64,000 nt of DNA from Simonsiella sp051414845 (GCA_051414845.1 CP183313.1:1612001-1676000), one strand, 5' to 3'; shown: positions 8,025 to 16,136, numbered from the stretch's first letter. Numbers and translations: made by a program. The notes: generated by a model from the sequence alone, not told the origin.

Positions 8025-9338
8025 ATGATACCCTACGGCAAACAAAACATTTCCGATGACGACATCGCCGCCGTTGTCGCCACACTCAAATCGCCCTATT
8101 TGACACAAGGCAACAAAGTCCCCGAATTTGAACGCGCATTGGCACACTATTGCGGCGCAAAACACGCGGTAGCGGTCAATAGTGCGACTTCCGCGTTGCA
8201 CATCGCCTGTCTCGCGCTCGGTTTGGGCGCAGGCGATATTTTGTGGACAACGCCTACGACTTTTGTCGCGTCCGCCAACTGCGCCCTATATTGCGGCGCG
8301 AGCGTGGATTTTGTGGAGATTGACCCGAAAACTTTTAATATGTCTGTCAAACATTTAGCGGAAAAATTGGCGCAAGCAAAAGTTTCAGGCAGCCTACCGA
8401 AAATTGTTGTGCCTGTGCATTTGTGCGGCGAACCGTGCGACATGGCAGCCATCAAAAAATTGGCAGACGAATACGGTTTCAAAATCATTGAAGACGCATC
8501 GCACGCGATTGGCGCAAGCTATGGCTGTGGCAAAGTCGGCAACTGCGAATTTAGCGACATTACCGTTTTCAGTTTCCACCCAGTGAAAATCATCACCACC
8601 GCAGAAGGCGGCTTGGCGACCACCAATGATGTTGATTTAGCAAACAAAATGATGCAACTGCGTTCACACGGCATTACACGCGAACCGAGTGAAATGGTCG
8701 GCGAAACGGATGGCGGGGAGGAAAATCGTTTGACGGATGCCCAGTTTGGCGGCAGAAATTCGCCAGAACAAGGCGGAACGGCGAGCCAATGCGCTCCATT
8801 GGCGAGTCGTTCCAACGCAGTTATGGCGGATTTATGTCGCCAAAATGAGCGTGCGGCAAATGATTTTCCGCCCCCGTGGTACTATCAACAAATAGATTTA
8901 GGCTATAACTACCGCATGACGGAAATGCAAGCCGCGCTAGGTTTAAGCCAACTGACGCGCTTGGACGAATTTGTAGCGCGTCGCCATGTGTTAGCAGCGC
9001 AATATGATGATTTATTAGCGAATTTACCTATCAGTTTACCATTCAGGCAGCCTGAAAATGTGTCGGCATTGCATTTATATCCTGTGCTGGTTGCACCTGA
9101 AAAACGCCGTCAAGTATTTGATTATTTGCGTGAACATGGCATTGGCGTAAATGTGCATTACATTCCTGTGCATACGCAGCCATATTACCGCGAAAAATTC
9201 GGTTTCGCGCACGGCGATTTCCCAAACGCAGAACATTATTACGCACAGGCGATTAGCTTGCCGCTGTATTTTGATTTGTCAGATGATGAACAAAAACAAG
9301 TGGTTGAGACTTTAAAACGTGCGTTACAGGCTGCCTGA
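8025..9338 (+). CDS. pseC: UDP-4-amino-4,6-dideoxy-N-acetyl-beta-L-altrosamine transaminase, with in-frame palindromic insert
   Basis: PseC is the PLP aminotransferase of the pseudaminic acid pathway, acting on the product of PseB. The DegT/DnrJ/EryC1 fold is clear: MIPYGKQNISDDD start, NSATSALHIACLALG cofactor pocket, the PLP lysine in FSFHPVKIITTAEGG and GYNYRMTEMQAALG. The start is ATG 8025; the frame upstream reads through an uptake sequence. The protein has 437 residues, about 50 more than usual. The extra part lies between ITREPSEMVG and PPWYYQQIDLGYNYR, exactly where a 165-base hairpin element (8712-8876) is inserted in frame. The gene ends inside an uptake sequence (…LQAA-stop). Identity rests strongly on the pse neighbours. 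Whether the insert is tolerated is unknown. Confidence 0.92.
   Translation: MIPYGKQNISDDDIAAVVATLKSPYLTQGNKVPEFERALAHYCGAKHAVAVNSATSALHIACLALGLGAGDILWTTPTTFVASANCALYCGASVDFVEIDPKTFNMSVKHLAEKLAQAKVSGSLPKIVVPVHLCGEPCDMAAIKKLADEYGFKIIEDASHAIGASYGCGKVGNCEFSDITVFSFHPVKIITTAEGGLATTNDVDLANKMMQLRSHGITREPSEMVGETDGGEENRLTDAQFGGRNSPEQGGTASQCAPLASRSNAVMADLCRQNERAANDFPPPWYYQQIDLGYNYRMTEMQAALGLSQLTRLDEFVARRHVLAAQYDDLLANLPISLPFRQPENVSALHLYPVLVAPEKRRQVFDYLREHGIGVNVHYIPVHTQPYYREKFGFAHGDFPNAEHYYAQAISLPLYFDLSDDEQKQVVETLKRALQAA
8712..8876. mobile_element. In-frame palindromic element inside pseC
   Basis: The 165 bases (55 codons) fold on a single axis near 8794. Three nested arm pairs agree on that axis: 8712-8732 with 8857-8876 (GGAGGAAAATCGTTTG against the complement of CAAATGATTTTCC), 8742-8764 with 8825-8847, and GCCAATG 8785-8791 with CATTGGC 8797-8803. 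It is absent from what I know of PseC proteins and keeps the frame open. Bases 8770-8818 match 11233-11281 in pseG at about 39 of 49 positions. See the matching element in pseG. Confidence 0.75.
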
Positions 9339-9351
9339 AAGTGCGCCATTT

Positions 9352-9421
9352 AGTAGGTTGGGTCTTGACCCAATAAACCGTTTACATTCAAACCCTTGTT
9401 GGGTCTTGACCCAACCTACAT
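9352..9421. repeat. Paired-palindrome repeat
   Basis: The palindrome TTGGGTCTTGACCCAA occurs twice, at 9358-9373 and 9399-9414, separated by 25 bases, with outer ends GTAGG and CCTAC. It fills the gap between pseC and pseF. Confidence 0.75.
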
Positions 9422-9439
9422 TATTAAGGCAGCCTGAAA

Positions 9440-10135
9440 ATGACCCTGTGCATTATCCCAGCGCGTGGCGGCAGCAAACGCATTCCGCGCAAAAATATTA
9501 AAGATTTCAAAGGCAAACCAATGATTGCCCACAGCATTTTGGCGGCGCAACAAAGCGGCGTGTTTTCGCACATCATTGTTTCTACTGATGATGTGGAAAT
9601 TGCGAACGTAGCGCGTGAATATGGCGCGGACGTGCCATTTTTGCGCCCTGCCCAATTGTCGGACGATTTCGCGACAACAGGCGCGGTGATTGCCCATGCG
9701 GTTGATTTTATGCAACAAAATGGCTGGACGGACGACGCGGCGTGTTGTTTGTACGCGACTGCGCCGTTTGTACAAGCGGTTGATTTGCAAACGGGTTTGC
9801 AGCAGTTGCGCGACACGGGCGCGGATTTTGCGTTTTCGGTAACCAGTTTTCCGTTTCCGATTCAACGCGCTTTGCGGCTGGCGGAAAATGGCGAAGTGGC
9901 GATGTTTCAGCCCGAAATGTTTGCTGTGCGCTCGCAGGATTTGCCCGAAGCGTGGCACGACGCGGGGCAGTTTTACTGGGGCAGCGCGGCGGCGTGGTTG
10001 GCGCACAAACCGATTTTCAATAGCCGCAGCGTGGCGGTAAAATTGCCGCGTTATCGGGTGCAAGATATTGATACGCTTGAAGACTGGGCGCGGGCGGAGT
10101 TGATGGCGAAAGTGTTGGCGGAAATGGAGAAATAG
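9440..10135 (+). CDS. pseF: Pseudaminic acid cytidylyltransferase
   Basis: PseF activates pseudaminic acid to CMP-pseudaminic acid with CTP, the last step before transfer to a glycan. The 231-residue protein has the nucleotide-binding loop of the CMP-sugar synthetases (IPARGGSKRIPRKNIKDF) at its N-terminus and the GQFYWGSAAAWL block typical of PseF rather than NeuA. Its start follows an uptake sequence directly (CCTGAAAATG). It is the second gene of the pse cluster. Confidence 0.93.
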   Translation: MTLCIIPARGGSKRIPRKNIKDFKGKPMIAHSILAAQQSGVFSHIIVSTDDVEIANVAREYGADVPFLRPAQLSDDFATTGAVIAHAVDFMQQNGWTDDAACCLYATAPFVQAVDLQTGLQQLRDTGADFAFSVTSFPFPIQRALRLAENGEVAMFQPEMFAVRSQDLPEAWHDAGQFYWGSAAAWLAHKPIFNSRSVAVKLPRYRVQDIDTLEDWARAELMAKVLAEMEK

Positions 10136-10161
10136 GTTTTAGGCTGCCTGAAAGGTAAAAA

Positions 10162-10797
10162 ATGAGTAAAGCAATTTGGATTGCCATTTTGGGAGCGATG
10201 TCTTTATTTTGGGGAATAGTTGCATTTAATACCCCTTTGTTTTCATTGCCTAAATATGAAACCATCGCCATGAAATCGCCCTTATCTTTTTATACCATCA
10301 AAGGGAAAGACAAAAGTGAAATGGGCGAATCTGTGTCTTTTTATCTCAATGGTTTTGAGAGTTTGTGTAGCGGCTCGGTTGATAAAATCACGCAACATGA
10401 TATTTGCGAAATCAGCCAAAATATTCAAAAAGTTGAATATGCCGAATGGGTTACGGCGTATTTTGAACGCGATGGCGTGAAAGTTTCGTCGAGTAACTTT
10501 TTGAAACAAATGAATTATTTGGATAAAAATGGAGTGGCGCAAACCTTTATTGTTGCCGATGAGCAAATTCAAAAAAATCAATATGCCCGATTCATGTCCA
10601 CGCAAGGCTTGGCGATTTTTGCACTGATAATGGGTTATGCCATTGTTATTATTGGAATAATGAAATCAAAATGGGTGACTTATCCTGTGATGATTTTTGT
10701 GTTTGGGGCGATTGGGTGGGCGATTTATATCACGCAAATACAAAATGGAAACGGAGCGGTGCCGAGTTGGTATTTGTGGCTGATTCAGGCAGCCTGA
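10162..10797 (+). CDS. Membrane protein of unknown function in the pse cluster
   Basis: I do not recognise this 211-residue protein. It has an N-terminal membrane helix (IWIAILGAMSLFWGIVAF), a soluble middle part of about 110 residues with two cysteines (SLCSG, HDICEIS) and two C-terminal helices (GLAIFALIMGYAIVIIG and VTYPVMIFVFGAIGWAIYI). The middle part probably faces the periplasm. It lies between pseF and pseG in the same direction, so it is probably co-transcribed, but nothing ties it to sugar chemistry. Its last codons and stop (IQAA-stop) come from an uptake sequence. Confidence 0.8.
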   Translation: MSKAIWIAILGAMSLFWGIVAFNTPLFSLPKYETIAMKSPLSFYTIKGKDKSEMGESVSFYLNGFESLCSGSVDKITQHDICEISQNIQKVEYAEWVTAYFERDGVKVSSSNFLKQMNYLDKNGVAQTFIVADEQIQKNQYARFMSTQGLAIFALIMGYAIVIIGIMKSKWVTYPVMIFVFGAIGWAIYITQIQNGNGAVPSWYLWLIQAA

Positions 10798-10810
10798 AAG
10801 GTTAAAACAC

Positions 10811-12553
10811 ATGAAATTCACATTCCGCGCAGACGCATCGTTGCAAATTGGTAGCGGACACATCATGCGCTGCTTAACATTGGCAAATGCGCTGCGTAAA
10901 CAAGGGCATAGTGTGCAATTTATCACACGCGCACACTCTGGGCATTTGCGCGATTTTGTGGCGCAACAGGGTTTTGAATGCGTGTTGCTGCCTGAAAATG
11001 TGGCGCAATCGGTTTCAGGCAGTCTGCAACACGCCGCGTGGCTTGGCACAACGCAAGCACAAGATTTTGCCGATTGTTTGCCCTATCTGATTGATTTTCA
11101 ACCCGATTGGATTGTGTGCGACCATTACGCGCTGTCCGCCGAATGGGAACGCGCCGCCGTTGCCGCGTTGGGCGCAGGGGCTGTTTATGATTCAGATGCG
11201 AACTTGATTTTGTCGGAAAAAACGACTGATTCAAGGCGCGAATGCGAGCCAATGCGTTCCATTGGCAAGTATTCGCAACGCGGAAGCAGTCGCTTTTTGA
11301 CACAAAAGCAAGCGCAGATGAATCATAAGCAGCCCCGCTTGCTTGTGATTGACGATTTGCACGACCGCGAACACGTCGCCGATGTGCTGCTTGACCAAAA
11401 TTTAGGGCATACGGCTGCGGATTATGTTGATTTGATTAGCGAAAATAGGCGCATGTTGGCTGGGGCGCGCTATGCTTTGTTGCGTGATGAATTTGCTGCA
11501 TGGCGCGACAAAAGTTTGGCGCGGCGAATGGATTTTTCAGGCCTGCAAAATGTGTTAATCAATCTCGGCGGCGTAGATAAAGACAATATTACGCTTAAAA
11601 TATTGAAATCATTGGCGGAAAACTTTTCAGGCAGCCTGAACGTAACCGCCGTGATGGGCGCAACCGCGCCACACATCGCCACCGTGCGCGAATTTGCCGA
11701 ACACACGCCGTTTACTTGCCAAGTGCTTGTAAATGTTCAAAATATGGCGCAACTGATGGCGCAAGCGGATTGGGCGATTGGCGCGGCAGGCAGCACGTCT
11801 TGGGAACGCTGCTGCGTGGGTTTGCCGACAGTGATGTTGGTTTTGGCGGACAATCAGCGCACGATTGCCGAGCAATTACAACAAGTTGGCGCGGCGGTAG
11901 CGTTTGATGTGGGCGAGATTGGTTCGGAAAAATGGTTGGCTTGTTTACACGATTTCAGGCAGCCTGAAAATTTGCAAATCATGAGCGCGAATGCGGCGGC
12001 GTTGTGCGACGGTTTGGGCGCGGTGCGTGTGGTTAATCACATTATGGAACTTTCCCAAAATCAAGTCATTAGCACGATTCGCGCCGCGCAGTTGGACGAT
12101 TGCCACGGCGTGTTTGAATGGCGCAATCATGCGGATATTCGCCGTTTTATGTTCAATCCCGATAAATTGATTTGGGAAAATCACGCCGCGTGGTTTTCAA
12201 AACAGTTGCATAATCCTGATTTTAAAATGTTGATTTATTTAGTAAATAATCAACCGAAAGGCTATGTGAGTTTCACGCGATTGCCTGAAAAGGCGTGGGA
12301 ATGGGGTTTTTACACCGCGCCCGATTGCGAGCGCGGACACGGAACAAAAATGGCGCGGCTGGCGTTGGCGTGGGCGTTCGCGGAACTGGGCGCGGCGCGG
12401 ATTGTCGGGCAGGTGTTGTCATATAACGCGGCAAGTTTGCGGCTGCATGAGAAATTGGGGTTTTGCAGGTTTCATAGCACGTCCGACGAGACGCAGCCTG
12501 AAAAACATGAAGTGGCGCAATTTGAATTGTGGGCGCAGGAATTTGGGTATTAA
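10811..12553 (+). CDS. pseG: PseG-PseH fusion: UDP-sugar hydrolase plus N-acetyltransferase, with in-frame palindromic insert
   Basis: This 580-residue protein joins two pseudaminic acid enzymes. Residues 1 to about 415 are PseG, the hydrolase that removes UDP (start FRADASLQIGSGHIMRCL; later VMGATAPH, IGAAGSTSWERCCVGLPTV). Residues from about 420 on are a GNAT-fold acetyltransferase like PseH (STIRAAQLDDCHGVFEWRNH ... YNAASLRLHEKLGF). The fusion puts the acetylation and hydrolysis steps in one chain; their natural order is PseH then PseG. Between AAVAALG and LLVIDDLHDRE there are about 50 extra residues matching a 160-base hairpin element (11177-11336). An uptake sequence ending at 10800 gives both the stop of the previous gene and the AAAGG ribosome site here. 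Confidence 0.92.
   Translation: MKFTFRADASLQIGSGHIMRCLTLANALRKQGHSVQFITRAHSGHLRDFVAQQGFECVLLPENVAQSVSGSLQHAAWLGTTQAQDFADCLPYLIDFQPDWIVCDHYALSAEWERAAVAALGAGAVYDSDANLILSEKTTDSRRECEPMRSIGKYSQRGSSRFLTQKQAQMNHKQPRLLVIDDLHDREHVADVLLDQNLGHTAADYVDLISENRRMLAGARYALLRDEFAAWRDKSLARRMDFSGLQNVLINLGGVDKDNITLKILKSLAENFSGSLNVTAVMGATAPHIATVREFAEHTPFTCQVLVNVQNMAQLMAQADWAIGAAGSTSWERCCVGLPTVMLVLADNQRTIAEQLQQVGAAVAFDVGEIGSEKWLACLHDFRQPENLQIMSANAAALCDGLGAVRVVNHIMELSQNQVISTIRAAQLDDCHGVFEWRNHADIRRFMFNPDKLIWENHAAWFSKQLHNPDFKMLIYLVNNQPKGYVSFTRLPEKAWEWGFYTAPDCERGHGTKMARLALAWAFAELGAARIVGQVLSYNAASLRLHEKLGFCRFHSTSDETQPEKHEVAQFELWAQEFGY
11177..11336. mobile_element. In-frame palindromic element inside pseG
   Basis: A hairpin with axis near 11257: GGGGCTGTTTATGATTCA (11177-11194) pairs with 11319-11336 with one mismatch, 11217-11228 pairs with 11287-11298, and GCCAATG (11248-11254) pairs with CATTGGC (11260-11266). 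It replaces the short link expected before the conserved VIDDL motif of PseG and keeps the frame. Its core shares about 39 of 49 bases with the pseC element, while the outer arms are unrelated. Confidence 0.75.
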
Positions 12554-12612
12554 AAAAGCAACCTGCACTTTTCAGGCTGCCTGAAACTTGCTTTTCCTGA
12601 CTTTCGGCTTTA

Positions 12613-12638
12613 ATATATACGCAATTTTTTTGTATATA
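12613..12638. promoter_or_regulatory. Inverted repeat before vapB, possible autoregulatory operator
   Basis: TATATACGCAA and TTGTATATA face each other around a T-run immediately upstream of vapB. VapBC pairs usually repress their own promoter by binding such a palindrome. The ribosome site CGGAG follows at 12639-12643. Confidence 0.5.
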
Positions 12639-12648
12639 CGGAGTTATT

Positions 12649-12894
12649 ATGCTGACCAAAGTTTTTCAAAGTGGCAACAGCCAAGCGGTGCGGATTCCTG
12701 TGGATTTTCGTTTTGATGTGGATACGGTGGAAATTTTGAATGGCGAAAATGGCGATGTAATTTTGCGCCCGACCAAGCCGAAAATGGCGCGTGGCGACCA
12801 ATTATTTGCAGCGTTGGCGCAGTTTGACGATGATGTTTTCGCGCTTGCCGCCGACCGCAATAACGAACCGCCGCAGGAGCGCGACACGCTATGA
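12649..12894 (+). CDS. vapB: VapB-type antitoxin (AbrB/SpoVT fold)
   Basis: The 81-residue protein has the swapped-hairpin DNA-binding fold of VapB/MazE antitoxins at its N-terminus (TKVFQSGNSQAVRIPVDFRF) and an acidic tail that would wrap the toxin. It binds and neutralises the toxin encoded next, whose ATG overlaps its last codons by four bases. The pair interrupts the pse cluster between the pseG-pseH fusion and pseI, most likely a later insertion. Confidence 0.9.
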   Translation: MLTKVFQSGNSQAVRIPVDFRFDVDTVEILNGENGDVILRPTKPKMARGDQLFAALAQFDDDVFALAADRNNEPPQERDTL

Positions 12895-13295
12895 AATATA
12901 TGCTAGACACCAATATTCTGATTTATTTGCAGAAAAACAATCCACCTACCGTGCGTGACAAAATTAATGCAATGCCATCTGGCGATGTTTTGTGCATGAG
13001 TTTTGTGAGCTTCGCCGAGTTACTCAAAGGCGCGTATGGCAGCCAAAATCCCGACAAGGCGCGGCGCAATTTTGAATTATTAACGCAGATTATTTCTGTA
13101 CTGCCATCGCATGAGCAAATGCCTGAATTTTATGCAAAATGGAGCAATCAATTAAAGCAACAAGGCACGCCGATTGGCAATAATGATTTATGGATTGCGG
13201 CGCACGCGTTAGCGGAAAAAGCGGTTTTGGTTACACACAATACCAAGGAATTTCAACGAATTTCTGATTTAAAATGCGAAGATTGGGCAGCTTGA
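12891..13295 (+). CDS. vapC: VapC-type PIN-domain toxin
   Basis: The 134-residue PIN-domain ribonuclease shows the four acidic positions of active VapC: D6 in MLDTNILIY, E44 in FAELLKG, and the pair in NDLWIAAHA plus the late acidic residue after VTHNTKEF. VapC toxins cut specific RNAs, often initiator tRNA, when VapB is lost. All catalytic residues seem intact, so the module is probably functional. The start is fixed by the overlap with vapB. Confidence 0.9.
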   Translation: MKYMLDTNILIYLQKNNPPTVRDKINAMPSGDVLCMSFVSFAELLKGAYGSQNPDKARRNFELLTQIISVLPSHEQMPEFYAKWSNQLKQQGTPIGNNDLWIAAHALAEKAVLVTHNTKEFQRISDLKCEDWAA

Positions 13296-13333
13296 TTTTT
13301 CAGGCTGCCTGAAAACATATTAATGGAAAAAAA

Positions 13334-14386
13334 ATGACTCAACACATCACCATCAACGGCAGAAAAATCGGCACAGAATACGCGCCCTACATCATTGCGG
13401 AAATGTCTGCCAACCACAACGGCAGCATTGAAAATGCCTTTAAAATCATTGAACAAGCGAAAATTTGCGGCGCAGACGCGGTTAAATTGCAAACCTACAC
13501 CGCCGACACGATTACGCTCAACAGCCGCACCCCCGAGTTTATGATTGGCGGCGGCACGTTGTGGGACGGGCAGTCGTTGCACGATTTGTATCAAAAAGCG
13601 CATATGCCGTGGGATTGGCATAAGCCTTTGTTTGAATTTGCAAAATTGCAAGACATCACCATTTTCAGTTCGCCGTTTGATTTTAGCGCGGTGGATTTGC
13701 TGGAAAGTTTGGACGCGCCTGCCTACAAAATCGCGTCGTTTGAAGTAATTGATTTGCCGCTGATTCGCTATGTGGCGCAGACGGGCAAACCGATGATTAT
13801 TTCCACGGGCATGGCGGACGCGGACGAGATTGGCGAAGCGATTGATTGTGCTAAATCAAATGGTTGCCGCGAATTAGTCGTACTGCATTGCGTGAGCGGC
13901 TACCCTGCACCCGCCGCCGATTACAATTTACACACGCTGCCCGATATGGCGGAGCGATTTGACACACTGGTTGGTTTGTCCGACCACACGTTAGACAACA
14001 CGACGGCGGTGGCGAGCGTGGTATTGGGCGGCTGTTTGATTGAAAAACATTTCACGCTAGACCGCAACGGCGGCGGTGCAGACGACAGTTTTTCGCTAGA
14101 ACCTGCTGATTTACAAGCACTTTGCCACGACACAAAAACGGCTTGGCAAGCGTTGGGACGTGTGAATTATGGTTTGAAATCCAGCGAACAGGGCAATGTA
14201 CAATTCCGCCGCTCGCTGTATTTTGTGAAGGATTTGCGCACAGGCGATGTGATTGACGAGACGTGTATCCGCAGCGTGCGCCCTGGGTTTGGTTTGCCGC
14301 CAAAATATTTTGATGATTTGATGGGCAAAAAATTGACGAAAGATGTGGCGGCGAATACGGCGACTTCGTGGGAATGTTTTGAATAA
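13334..14386 (+). CDS. pseI: Pseudaminic acid synthase
   Basis: PseI condenses phosphoenolpyruvate with 2,4-diacetamido-2,4,6-trideoxy-L-altrose to give pseudaminic acid. The NeuB-type TIM barrel is recognised by IIAEMSANHNGS, VKLQTYTADTITL and LVGLSDHTLDN, and the C-terminal SAF (antifreeze-like) domain by SLYFVKDLRTGDVI...VRPGFGLPPKY. The 350-residue length is normal. I chose PseI over NeuB because pseC, pseF and the pseG-pseH fusion precede it. It is the last gene of the cluster. Confidence 0.93.
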   Translation: MTQHITINGRKIGTEYAPYIIAEMSANHNGSIENAFKIIEQAKICGADAVKLQTYTADTITLNSRTPEFMIGGGTLWDGQSLHDLYQKAHMPWDWHKPLFEFAKLQDITIFSSPFDFSAVDLLESLDAPAYKIASFEVIDLPLIRYVAQTGKPMIISTGMADADEIGEAIDCAKSNGCRELVVLHCVSGYPAPAADYNLHTLPDMAERFDTLVGLSDHTLDNTTAVASVVLGGCLIEKHFTLDRNGGGADDSFSLEPADLQALCHDTKTAWQALGRVNYGLKSSEQGNVQFRRSLYFVKDLRTGDVIDETCIRSVRPGFGLPPKYFDDLMGKKLTKDVAANTATSWECFE

Positions 14387-14589
14387 AATGGAATGATGTT
14401 TTCAGGCTGCCTGAAATCTTTTTGTCCAGTTTGCTTTATATGGCGGATATGGAATCCACCATGCCACAAAAGGATACTCAATTTTGTAAAAATTTCAGGC
14501 TGCCTGAAAAGTTTAGCTTCATAGAAACTAACGCTTTCAGACAGCCTTTTATCATTCATTAATCAAATTTGAGTTTTATTGCAGACAAA

Positions 14590-15882
14590 TCAACCTTTCA
14601 ACCGAAATTCCGCCGCGCGCGTGTGTGCCGTCAAACGCTCGCCATGCGCCAACACGCTGGCGATTTTGCCCAATTTCTGCGCCCCGTCTTCCGACACCTG
14701 AATCAAGCTGCTGCGTTTTTGGAAATCGTACGTTCCCAACGGCGATGAAAAACGCGCCGTGCGACTGGTCGGCAAAACGTGGTTCGGGCCCGCACAATAA
14801 TCGCCCAAACTTTCGCTGGTGTATTTGCCCATAAAAATCGCCCCTGCATGGCGGATTTTGCTCGCCCATTCTTGCGCGTTTTCTACTGATAATTCAAGAT
14901 GTTCGGGAGCGATGTAATTGGCGATTTTACACGCTTCGTCCAAATTTTGCGCCAAAATCATCGCGCCACGATTGCCCAAACTCGCTTCAATAATGTCGCG
15001 GCGTGGCATGTCTTCCATCAATTTTTGCATGGCTGCCTGAACATCGTTTAAATATTGTTGCGATGTGCCAATCAAAATTGCCTGCGCGATTTCATCGTGT
15101 TCCGCTTGGCTGAACAAATCCATCGCCACCCAATCGGCACTCGTGCTGCCGTCCGCAATCACCAAAATTTCGCTCGGGCCCGCCACCATGTCAATGCCGA
15201 CCACGCCAAACACGCGCCGTTTCGCCGCCGCCACATACGCATTGCCAGGCCCTGTGATTTTGTCCACCTGCGGCACGGTTTCCGTGCCATACGCCAACGC
15301 CGCCACCGCTTGTGCGCCGCCAATCGTGTAAACCTTTGTTACGCCAGCAATAAATGCCGCCGCCAACACAATATCGTTGCGCTCACCTTTGGGCGTTGGC
15401 ACGACCATGATGATTTCAGGCACGCCCGCGACGTGCGCAGGCATCGCGTTCATAATCACACTGCTGGGATACGCCGCCTTGCCACCAGGGACGTAAATCC
15501 CCACGCGGTCAAGCGGCGTGATTTGTTGCCCGAGTAAAGTGCCGTCTTCATCGGTGTACGTCCACGATTCCAATTTTTGTTTTTTATGATAACTTTCAAT
15601 GCGTTGCGCGGCGGTTTTCAACGCGTTTTGCACGTTTTCAGGCAGCCTGAAAAACGCCTTGCGCAAATCGTCTTGCGACAAAGTCAAATCCGCCATATTC
15701 GCGGCGGTGGTGCCGTCAAATTTGTTGGTGTATTCCACGACTGCCGCGTCGCCGCGCTTTTGCACATCGGCGCAAATTTCGGCGACCGTTTGGTCAATTT
15801 TCGGGTCTTGCGCGGTTTCAAATGCCAATAACGCTTTTAATTCGGCTTGAAAATTGTCGGATTGTGTATTTAAAAATTTCAT
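14590..15882 (-). CDS. hisD: Histidinol dehydrogenase
   Basis: HisD catalyses the last two oxidations of histidine synthesis, histidinol to histidine, with NAD and zinc. The 430-residue length is standard. The family signature is present (VDMVAGPSEILVIADGSTSADWVAMDL), as are GPGNAYVAAAKRRVFG and the late GPNHVLPTSRTARFSSPL. In many Neisseriaceae his genes are scattered, and here hisD stands alone, facing away from the lipoprotein gene. One uptake sequence lies in frame (FRLPENVQNAL). Confidence 0.97.
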   Translation of the reverse strand: MKFLNTQSDNFQAELKALLAFETAQDPKIDQTVAEICADVQKRGDAAVVEYTNKFDGTTAANMADLTLSQDDLRKAFFRLPENVQNALKTAAQRIESYHKKQKLESWTYTDEDGTLLGQQITPLDRVGIYVPGGKAAYPSSVIMNAMPAHVAGVPEIIMVVPTPKGERNDIVLAAAFIAGVTKVYTIGGAQAVAALAYGTETVPQVDKITGPGNAYVAAAKRRVFGVVGIDMVAGPSEILVIADGSTSADWVAMDLFSQAEHDEIAQAILIGTSQQYLNDVQAAMQKLMEDMPRRDIIEASLGNRGAMILAQNLDEACKIANYIAPEHLELSVENAQEWASKIRHAGAIFMGKYTSESLGDYCAGPNHVLPTSRTARFSSPLGTYDFQKRSSLIQVSEDGAQKLGKIASVLAHGERLTAHTRAAEFRLKG

Positions 15883-16136
15883 GAGATTTCCTAACGTTTT
15901 TTGATTTTTTAAATTGTAAAATTGTACTGCAAAATAAGCATAGTTAGATGTGTGCTGTATGGTATTTCAATATCTAATTAAATTTAAGATGAGTGAAAAT
16001 ATTGCATATCGCTAGAACATCATAACGGCAGCAATATTATTTGCAATATCTGGATTCAAACTGACACAAATTAAATCTTTTTTTAATTTCTTTTTGCTAT
16101 AATTTTATTTAAATTTTACTTAACTGGAGTGGTTCC

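Noticed and set aside
8700..8880. Sequencing error or frameshift as cause of the extra residues in pseC
   Set aside because: The extra 55 codons are fully open, flanked by intact conserved motifs, and have a three-tier palindromic structure on one axis.
13334..14386. NeuB (sialic acid synthase) instead of PseI
   Set aside because: The neighbouring pseC, pseF and pseG-pseH genes define pseudaminic acid, and no NeuC- or NeuA-like gene is present.
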